Assembly: GCA_024305405.1 (NCBI GenBank)
Contig: JAKNDB010000068.1
Span: 62,001 to 126,000 of the forward strand
Direction of reading: 5' to 3'
From: Dirofilaria immitis
Lineage: Eukaryota; Nematoda; Chromadorea; Rhabditida; Onchocercidae
DNA: 64,000 bases
This document shows, one piece after another, positions 55,339-64,000 of this stretch. Each line of letters begins with the position of its first letter. Within the stretch, counting starts at the first letter, position 1. Under the pieces are notes generated by a model. That model worked only from the letters and a program-made list of their open reading frames with translations, was not told where the DNA came from and did not search any database. Made by a program: the position numbers and the translations under genes.

Positions 55339-56736
55339 TTACCTTTTTCCTGTGTATCTGCCGAATACGAATGCGCCAATCAAGCCAGCAATAATGGTGC
55401 CAAATTTTAAAACATTTTCCCAGTTAATATCTTCAGTTGGTGACTGCGATTCATTTTCATCTTTCTTGAATTATTTTATATTGACATTTTAAGAACTTAC
55501 TAATTAAATGATTTGTTAATATTATGGTGACAAACACACATGCATCCATCTACAAATATATATTTGAATGTGTGGACTCACTACGATAATTTCAAATTTT
55601 ATACTTTTTAAATATATTCTTGATTCTAAAATCATAAATTAATAATAAAGAATCAATTTCGAAATAAATACAAAATTATTTATGGAATTTTTTAAGCACC
55701 ATGTGAGACAAAGTGAAGATAGACTTAATTATTATTCTTGATTTATCCATATCTAATAATAAAGAATACTAACATTGGGTTTCTGCGTAGGTGCTGAAGG
55801 TCTTGGATTTTCATAGTGACCTTCCATCCCTTTACCATAAATCGGGATGATCTGAAAAAAAAAAACTGATTTTTAAAAGAATCAAGAAAGCTGCAATAAA
55901 CAATGAAAATTTATTACACAAATTTAGCTATATTTTAGCAGGAAACTATCATTTAATTATTTAGAATAACAAGAATTTCGACAAATTTGCTCCAAAAATT
56001 TGGAAAACAAGTATATTCTAGGCCGACTTTACAAAAATATGGTGATTGGTAGACAAATCTTATGTGAACAAAATCCAGGTACATCACATGTACGATAATG
56101 ACATAAAGATATAGTCACAGTTAAAGAAACTAGGAAGTATAGCTCTCATATTTTCTTACAGCATTAAATTTTCTTATAATCTATTCTTCCCAACTAACGA
56201 TACAATAATGTTATAAATTTCAATATTACAGCCTTGCATTTGATGATATTTTTATCACAATTATAAAAGAATATGCAAACATACGCCACCATCTCGTACG
56301 TGGCATTTGCAGATGGGACATTGCTTCTCACCACGTGCATACTTGCTCAACCATGTATCAATACATTCCCAGCAATAAAAATGGCCACAGCTAAGAACAA
56401 CCGGATTTGCAGCTTCTTTATAGCAGATACTGCATTCGTATCTAAAATTCTTTCAGCGTTATTCAAAGGAAAATGAAGTAACTATAATATTCCCTAAAAT
56501 TGAAAAACTGAAAATTTTATAAAAGAGAAAGTTTGGATTTCTATTAGACTATCTTCATAAATTTATAAGTTAAACTTAGCATATTTTTAACAATCATCAC
56601 ATAAAATTCATTATATGAAACAACCAAGTCAACTGGAATGAAATTTCAGCATAATGATTTACCTGGAATCATCCTCCTCGACATCATTAATTTTGGATTC
56701 ATTATGACATTTACGATGCTTTTCAGATGTAGCCAT
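55339..56736 (-). CDS. rnf-5: RNF5/RNF185-like membrane-anchored RING E3 ubiquitin ligase
   Basis: Exons, minus strand: 56736-56663, 56441-56285, 55851-55774 and 55464-55339. All are in phase and give 144 residues. RNF5-type ligases sit in the ER membrane and ubiquitinate misfolded or regulatory substrates (ER-associated degradation). An acidic-hydrophilic N-terminus (about 25 residues) is followed by a C3HC4 RING: YECSICYKEAANPVVLSCGHFYCWECIDTW, then EKQCPICK. Next come the family phrase IIPIYGKG, a proline-rich linker (ENPRPSAPTQKP), and one C-terminal transmembrane helix (VLKFGTIIAGLIGAFVFG) ending YTGKR-stop. Human RNF185 and RNF5 have two C-terminal hydrophobic segments, so a single one here is slightly short. 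No frame problem is seen in this gene. Confidence 0.9.
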
Positions 56737-58352
56737 CAAAAAAATAAATTAAATTAAATTATATTCCTTCTATGGTTATATAAAATTAAAAGTTCAATAA
56801 AAAATTTGATCATTTACCATAGGCGACTCAAAAATTGCATATGTTGCGCAGGATTTCCTATCTTTTACTAAATGATATGTACATCATCATACTAAAGACC
56901 TTATCTTTGCATTTCAATATTTTACAACTTACATAAAACCTAATAGTAAAAATAAAATGATATCATTACACAAATTCCATGTTTATGAAATAAATTAATA
57001 CACTGCATAAAAATTCCACATTTGATATACCAATACCAACAACGATTAACATCTTTCATCAGTCTTCATGAATTGTTTTCGCAACTGACTAATCTCTTTC
57101 AATTTTTAATCAATTTTAAGGTTTTTAAACTAAAAATAAAAATAAAAACGATTTCCTCATATTTATAATTAATGTTCGCAACCCAATTTCCCCACATCTT
57201 TATAAGTAAGTATCTTATTTCTTTTAAAACTTACAATATTAGCAGTAAATCTTTTAATCCTCCAGCACCAAAGCGCCCTTCTCCAAACACGTCATTAATT
57301 TTGGCCTGGCGATATCACTTTCTTGATTTTAGCTATTGCAAGAAAGTTGTGTCATCGTTGCATGCTACGAATTATGAAAGGCTTTGATTTTAATTTAGAA
57401 TGGATGATGTTGTTTTGAATGTTTTGGAGATGTTTGTTTATCCTGATAATTTTACTGTTTCATCGATTCATTTGTGTAACTGATCAGCATTTAAATATCA
57501 CTCATAATTTTTTCTTTTAAATTTAAAATAGCATTGCTGCATAAAATTACAGTAGCAAAATTATTTATAAACGTTTAAAATTTCTCAACTCAAAGAAATC
57601 GTATTTTTTGAATAAAATTTTCAAAATAGGCAAGAATCATTAAACATACCGCTAATATAACAATAACATTTAAACTTTAAATAATTCGAGAGATTTGAAA
57701 ATGATATTATTTGTCAAGTTATCATAATGAATATTTCTCAAAAAAATTAATATTGAATTATATATGAATGATGTTTGATTAAATTACGAGTAATTTAGAA
57801 TGGAGCAAAGAAAATAGTGTTATTAATAAGAATATCTTAACTTTTTCTTAACAAATATATACTTTATCAGTTAAGAGTTTATAAATAGTATCGATGATAT
57901 TCATTACGATAACTTGAAAAATGATAATATCAATAATCATTGACAATAAGCTAATGCTTACTTCTTAGAATCAATAAAAAATCCGATCAATCAAATGCCA
58001 ACATAATTGAGGTGTCAAGACATCATTTTTACAATATTTTATTTCTCATCAGATTGGTTTATTTTTACCAACCTATCGTAAATATTTTTATGTTCGTAAT
58101 ATTTTTAAATGTTCCAAGAAGATTGTTTCGGAAATTTGAATTTAAATGTCTGAAAATAATGGAAAGGATAAGCTAAATCATAGCCAAAAAGAAATTATAT
58201 AATAACATTGTATGTATTGCAACTAAATTTACATGATATTCTAAATGAATGAAAAATAAAGAGGAAAAACTTGTGACATATGTTTTTATCTTTTCTTTTC
58301 GCAAAACGTCGTTGCAGAAGCGAACCTTTCCCAAGGACAGAACAATTCCCGC
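56737..58352. other. Intergenic region upstream of the RNF5-like gene
   Basis: Mostly AT-rich DNA. A minus-strand stretch at about 57240-57330 has a short open frame (AKINDVFGEGRFGAGGLKDL) followed by a perfect GTAAGT donor, and a second short open piece lies near 57050-57090. Acceptors are poor and there is no family match, so I do not call a gene. Confidence 0.4.
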
Positions 58353-58421
58353 TGCGTCAGGGGAATCGAACCCCGTCGATTGCTTGGAAGGCAACCATGC
58401 TGACCATTACACCACTGACGC
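58353..58421 (-). tRNA. tRNA-Gly (TCC), T-stem region shorter than usual
   Basis: The minus strand reads GCGTCAGTGGTGTAATGGTC, then a D-loop end, an anticodon arm GTTGC-CTTCCAA-GCAAT with anticodon TCC, and a T-loop TTCGATT, ending TGACGCA. Internal promoter boxes A and B are recognisable. Known animal tRNA-Gly(TCC) genes have a 5-bp T-stem and 7-bp acceptor stem; here only GGGG/CCCC and six acceptor pairs can form, leaving the gene about two bases short at the T-stem/acceptor junction. It may be a consensus error, a decayed copy, or a functional variant. Confidence 0.85.
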
Positions 58422-59290
58422 TCACGTAAGATATAAATTAATTTTAAACTGTATATGAATTTTGAAGTGATAAAATTAACATTTATCATTATTAAGATAA
58501 TAAATGTTGAAGCATAATTAAAATTGCAAATGTATTTCATTACGTAAAACAAGTTTCACTTACGCTGAAACAGAATCATGCAGTAAAATTTGATCAAATA
58601 GATCACATTATATATTCTTATAGATGATTAGGTCAATGATTAGATCACGAAAAAGTTTTCTGTTATTCACTCATTTCCTCATCACGATTACTTGGAAATT
58701 TGATAAGCTTAGCAACATGAACTTAAATTCAAGTTATTTCATAGCCATATTTATCTATTCGCTCAAGTGATCAGACATTATTGATTTTTTAAAGTATAAA
58801 TCGATTTAATGATTATTTTCTCAAATTCAATTATCTTATAACTACATAATTCTTCATTTTATAGAAAAAATAATCAAAAATTATTGATTTCTCGATATAA
58901 TGAATTGACCAATATTTTTAATATATATATATATGTATATTGATCCAATCTAAATATTCATATTAAAATCAGTTTCAAAATTTTCATCAAATACACTCAT
59001 TATATATTTTAAATACTTACCCGATGATCAATTGAGATCAATTGTAACGAAAAAATTCGAGAAATCAGTAATGTTTTTTTGTTTTATACGATCAATAAAT
59101 ATGAAAATCGATCGATGTGAAATCGATTGATTTTTCGAATAGAAATAATGCGAAAATGCATAATGTATGAATAAAATTATTTTTCGATTAATTCTATCAT
59201 TAATATTTTTTGTTTCAATTGAAGTTAAAAAAACTTCAAAAATATTTGAATATTTCTAGTAAGAATAAAGATTACTTTTTTTCTTTCTTT
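58422..59290. other. AT-rich DNA between tRNA-Gly and the ATT array
   Basis: No gene or repeat that I can support, apart from a short TA run near 58921-58933. Confidence 0.5.
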
Positions 59291-59294
59291 TTCC

Positions 59295-59996
<702 letters not shown>

Positions 59997-60343
59997 TATA
60001 TTTTATATGATAATAACATAATAAGTATAAAATAATAAAACAATATTATTACTAATTTTTAATCAACTTTTATTTATAAGTTTTAAAAATATATTTTATA
60101 AACAATATCAAAGGGAACAGAAAAATTAGGCATAGATCAAAAATATGGTACGAATATGAAATATAACAAAACAATTCCTTGCAGCATAATTTTAATCATT
60201 TCTATAATCTTTGCAATCATTACCATAACAAAATGTAAATTATATAATTTCAAGATGATAGAAATACAAAATCAGCATGACCTTTGACTGATCAAATTCT
60301 AGTGATAACCTTTTTATACTAAATCTAGAAACTGGAAGGCGGA

Positions 60344-60427
60344 GCAGCGATGGCCGAGTGGTTAAGGCGTTGGACTTAAGATCCAATGGACGCTAAGTCC
60401 TCGTGGGTTCAAACCCCACTCGCTGCA
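60344..60427 (+). tRNA. tRNA-Leu (TAA)
   Basis: The 84-base gene has a 7-bp acceptor stem (GCAGCGA with TCGCTGC, discriminator A), D-arm TGGCCGAGTGGTTAAGGCG, anticodon arm TTGGA-CTTAAGA-TCCAA with anticodon TAA, a long variable arm (class II, GGACGCTAAGTCC) and T-arm GTGGG-TTCAAAC-CCCAC. All stems pair, so it looks functional. CCA is not encoded, as expected for a eukaryotic nuclear tRNA. No intron is seen. Confidence 0.95.
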
Positions 60428-62690
60428 AACGAGCTTCACTTTTGAAATTTCCTTCCTCAGTATCATATGATATTAAAATATTGGATATGATAGTGATTAC
60501 TATTATTATTATTATCATATAAGACGTAAGATCCTATTATTATCATTATTATTATTATTATTACTATTATTATCATAATGATAATGTATTATCATATAAG
60601 ATGTGTAAAATTTAAGAATATCAGTTTATTCATCAATTTAAGAGATGCATAACAATTATGAACAAAAACTTACCTTATTTGTTATCTATCAAAAATTACT
60701 CGACAAATAAGATGAATTTTCAATTTTTATTTTTATTCATCAAAAATCATGATAATTATGTGCAATACGTTGTCATTATGTTACAGTTAAAGAATTTTAA
60801 ATCAGTGATATGTGATATTTTAAAATTATGCTTGCTTTATTTGTTCGTCATTTTTTTAATTGAATTAAATGAAATAATTTGAAATATATTGCTTAAAATT
60901 TGGGAAATAAAATAAATCAAATTAAGGTTATAATAAATTAATAGAAGAAAATTAAAAATTTTTTGGTAAAAAATATTTTTATTATAAAAAAATAAATATG
61001 AAATATTTGAATATTTAAATTTTTAAATAAAATAATTTTATATTATGAATATATTATTATAATTATTTCTCAAATTCTAAAATATACTAATTATCATTGA
61101 GCAAATATGAAAATTTCAAAGCTTTTCAATAATTTATTTATTATATATAATAATTGTCAAAAAAAAGAAACCACAAGACATTGATCAAAAGCATTATAAT
61201 ATTGATGAAAATTTTATAAATTATTTATCAATTTCATAAATATTTACATAATCGATTTTATGATAATTACATGACATAATAAATAATAATCAAATGATAA
61301 CTATGATATTTTTGGTTAATATTTGAAATTGTTGTTAAAAAAAAAAGAAAGCAAAAGAAAAAACATAATCAGTAAACGAGAAAAAGATATGAAAAAATTT
61401 TTTCGTAATAAATTTCAAATAATGAATGAAAAATTTGACAAAAATAAAATTTTATGCTTATCATACCACATTGATAAATTAAAATTTTTTAAAAAAGCAA
61501 TCTAAATTTGGAATATAATTGATGGATTATTTCGCCGATTATTACTGCTGGATTATTTCGAGATTTCTCGAAGAAAATAAAAAACTTGATCAGATTTAAA
61601 ATTTAAATTTATTTTGTGAAAGTATATACAAGGCGAGGATGCCAAATATTTTCTTGCTAACTTTTTGAAATTACTGTTATTTGAAAAGTTTGAATTATTT
61701 GTTATTTCATAACTGCTATTATCCAAAGATAAATTGCATGCAAATTATAGTTTCATTTACTGAACCTAAGTTGCTGCATCAATTAGTCAATACCATTTAC
61801 AATTTAACCTTGCAATTTTAATTAGCCAAGTTTTGATAGATGCTATTTTTGAGCCATGAATCAAGTAATTTAGTTTGGATTATTTATATCTTATATAAAC
61901 AAAAACAGCTTATTAAGACAATAACAGGTAAAAGAAGCTAAATGAAAAAAATATAAAGAATAAATAACAATAAAAAACAAAAAAGCACCGTTCTCGATTA
62001 AATATAAGCTCGAATTTTCCTTGGCTCTTTCTTTTGTTTCCTTGGCTTTTCTTTCCTTTTAACAGTAATCCTAAACTTGAAACAATTCGATATCATTTGC
62101 TCATATGCGATCTAATCATTTATTTGGCTAATTTAAATTTCATCAAAATAATTGATAAAACCATTTTAAAACGTAATAATAGCAATAATCTTGGCTTATT
62201 TAATAGAGCTATTTTCATTCCTATCTTATTAATCTATGCCAATTTATACTATCTCATTTTCTATTAAACGATAAGAATACTAATTTTATGATATATATGT
62301 ATATACAAAAATATATATTCTCATGATTTCCAATTATTGATAATCGCAATAATGATCAAATATCTTCGAATATTTGATCTAAGATTTATTTTATCGTTCA
62401 TACATATTTCATATTATTACTTTTCTTTTATATGCTTTGCTGCAGTTTGTTTTATTTTTATTTATAATAAAATATAATATACCAAAATAATAATAAAAGT
62501 TTATTTTTATTTATTCGTCATTTATATATTTATAATTATTCAGTCTTTATTTATTTATAATACAATAAAATAATGCTTATAAATTTATCATTTTTTTTAT
62601 TTGATTTAAAAATTATAAAATTTTTTACTAAATTAGTTTTGTTTACTTTTGTTTTAATTTTTTCGTTATCTTTTTTTTTATTAAATTATT
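60428..62690. other. AT-rich DNA between tRNA-Leu and the right-edge gene
   Basis: Short ATT/ATC repeats lie at about 60500-60585. Frames of 60-77 codons near 60658, 61323 and 62034 are hydrophobic or Lys-rich in the way expected of AT-rich DNA and match no family I know. Confidence 0.5.
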
Positions 62691-62919
62691 TTATATTATA
62701 TAGCATATATTTAGTAGAATTAATTACAGTATACAGCATTGAATATATTCAGTAGGATTAATCACAGTATACAAAATTGAACAACTAACTGTAAATGTAA
62801 TTAAATCATTCTATATTATATAGCATATATTTAGTAGGATTAATTACAGTATGCAACATTGAATATATTTAGTAAGATTAATTACAGTATACAACAACAT
62901 TGAATAATTAAATGTAACG
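62690..62919. repeat. Nested tandem repeat directly upstream of a start codon
   Basis: A ~45-bp unit containing TTTAGTAGGATTAATTACAG then TATACAACATTGAATATA occurs four times. The array is also organised as two ~120-bp halves, each starting TATTATATAGCATATATTTAGTA (near 62693 and 62813). The second half ends only a few bases before the ATG at 62920. Confidence 0.85.
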
Positions 62920-64000
62920 ATGGTAAGACATAAAACAAATCAACGTAAACATCAAAACTATCGTCATGGTGTATTAGGTGAAGATTCATCATTATCAGCA
63001 GTGATATGTTTAGAGAAAAAATCGAAGCAACGACAATTTTCAGTGTATGTTTTAAATAAATTTAAAAAAAACTTTAAATTAAAATTATCGCTAAAATTTG
63101 ACTATTCCTTCTTCAAAAAAATTAATTTATTTAATAATTTGAAATATTAATAACAAATTTTTACATATATTTAGATAGATATTTTAGATAAATTTTATTT
63201 CTCAATAAATAATTAGTAAAAATTTTTTTTATTTTTGAAGTATTAATTAAAAATTTTATTAAAACTTGCAAAACGAAGAAGCAAAATAATAGTAATAATA
63301 ATAATAATAGCAATTCAAAATACTTATTCAGGTAAATTATTTACTATTTTTGTTAAATAGCATTAAAATGATGAATTGATAATAACAAATTGATAATTAA
63401 TGCAAATTTTGTAATCAAAAATAATAATAATTAATAGAAAAAAGTAGAAAAATTTTTGATTATTTATTGAGAATTACAATTAGAAAATTAAATTAAATTC
63501 AAATTAGAATTAAAGAATTAATTTTTTTTTAGTTGTCAATATATTTGTTTATACTTTTTGGTTCAATTATTGCGATCATTTTGGCAATTTTATTACATTA
63601 TAATTTAACAACAGAAACAATTCAATCGGTCAAATATAGGTAAAGATGAAAGTTTAATTTTTATTTATCAATTTATTCAAATATTCGTCTAATTTAATCA
63701 ATCTTAAAACAAAAAAAAAGAATTCCTATTATCAAAGTATCATTTCAATAAATGCTATTATCAAAATAGAATTCCTATTATCAAAATATCATTTCGATAA
63801 ATGCTATCATTTCAATAAATGCTATTGTCAAAATTTCTATTATCAAAATATCATTTCAATCGATCCTATTATTAAGATAGAATTCCTATTATCAAAATAT
63901 CATTTTAATCGATCCTTCTTATATAAATATTTCGTTTTTCTGAAATTTTTAATCGAAAATTATTTTTGCGGAAAAATAATTTAAAAATAAAAGACTAAAA
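62920..64000 (+). CDS. N-terminus of a type II single-pass membrane protein, cut by window edge
   Basis: Two exons are visible: 62920-63042 and 63533-63639, in phase, with a donor GTAAAG after the second; the rest lies beyond 64000. The first 41 residues are basic and hydrophilic (MVRHKTNQRKHQNYRHGVLG, later KKSKQRQFS). Exon 2 gives a signal-anchor helix (LSIYLFILFGSIIAIILAILL), then HYNLTTETIQSVKY with an N-glycosylation site NLT just after the helix. Cytosolic positive charge before and a glycosylation site after the helix indicate N-in/C-out orientation. Neprilysin-type peptidases and Golgi glycosyltransferases have this layout, but no catalytic domain is in view. The family is unknown. 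Confidence 0.6.
63705..63920. repeat. Minisatellite in intron of the right-edge gene
   Basis: The phrase AATTCCTATTATCAAAATAT followed by CATTTCAATAAATGCTATTA-like sequence recurs about four times with a period near 45-65 bp. Deletions inside units make the period irregular. It lies downstream of the exon ending at 63639. Confidence 0.8.

Noticed and set aside
56273..56476. 67-codon + strand frame
   Set aside because: Antisense shadow of the RING exon of the RNF5-like gene.
57040..57335. Possible two-exon minus-strand micro-gene (AKINDVFGEGRFGAGGLKDL then QLRKQFMKTDERC) with a GTAAGT donor
   Set aside because: The donor is perfect and the phases can be matched, but neither acceptor is convincing, no start codon exon is found and I know no such family. 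RNA-seq would decide.

Overview
The window looks like nuclear DNA of a nematode, most likely a filarial or related clade III worm. The evidence is a very AT-rich background, small exons with TTTTCAG/TTTTTAG acceptors, compact gene clusters, nematode-style BEL/Pao retroelement remains, and gene content matching animal orthologues (RECQL5, PIG-T, ODR-4, RNF5). The species cannot be named from the sequence alone.

Layout. 1-3780 is a decayed BEL/Pao-type LTR retroelement. 5617-7645 (-) is a small six-exon gene that I read as an XRCC4-superfamily-like protein. 9487-13265 (+) is a divergent PP1-like serine/threonine phosphatase. 13758-19032 (-) is a RECQL5-type helicase with 18 exons, and 20378-24653 (-) is the GPI-transamidase subunit PIG-T. 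26955-30169 (-) is a small cysteine-rich protein of unknown function. 30.2-46.9 kb is a gene desert with minisatellites, microsatellites, one G-rich tract and a second BEL/Pao integrase fragment. 46902-49595 (-) is an unidentified gene with a presequence-like N-terminus, 50777-54032 (-) is ODR-4, and 55339-56736 (-) is an RNF5-like RING E3 ligase. Two tRNA genes, Gly(TCC) and Leu(TAA), flank a ~700 bp ATT array. The first two coding exons of a type II membrane protein start at 62920 and run off the right edge.

How the genes relate. Two same-strand series (PIG-T then RECQL5; RNF5-like then ODR-4 then the presequence-like gene) have gaps of about 1.2-1.35 kb, and several start codons lie just downstream of a 3' splice-like AG. 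This is compatible with trans-spliced operons but does not prove them. PIG-T, ODR-4 and RNF5 all act at the ER membrane. RECQL5 and the XRCC4-like protein would both serve DNA repair.

A caution for any user: at least five of the multi-exon genes contain positions where splice-site phases agree only if one base is missing. Some of these sit in short homopolymers. All are apparent deletions in otherwise conserved genes, so consensus errors are the simplest explanation, with pseudogenisation less likely. Exon coordinates were derived by hand from splice signals, phase and family similarity. No search or alignment was run.
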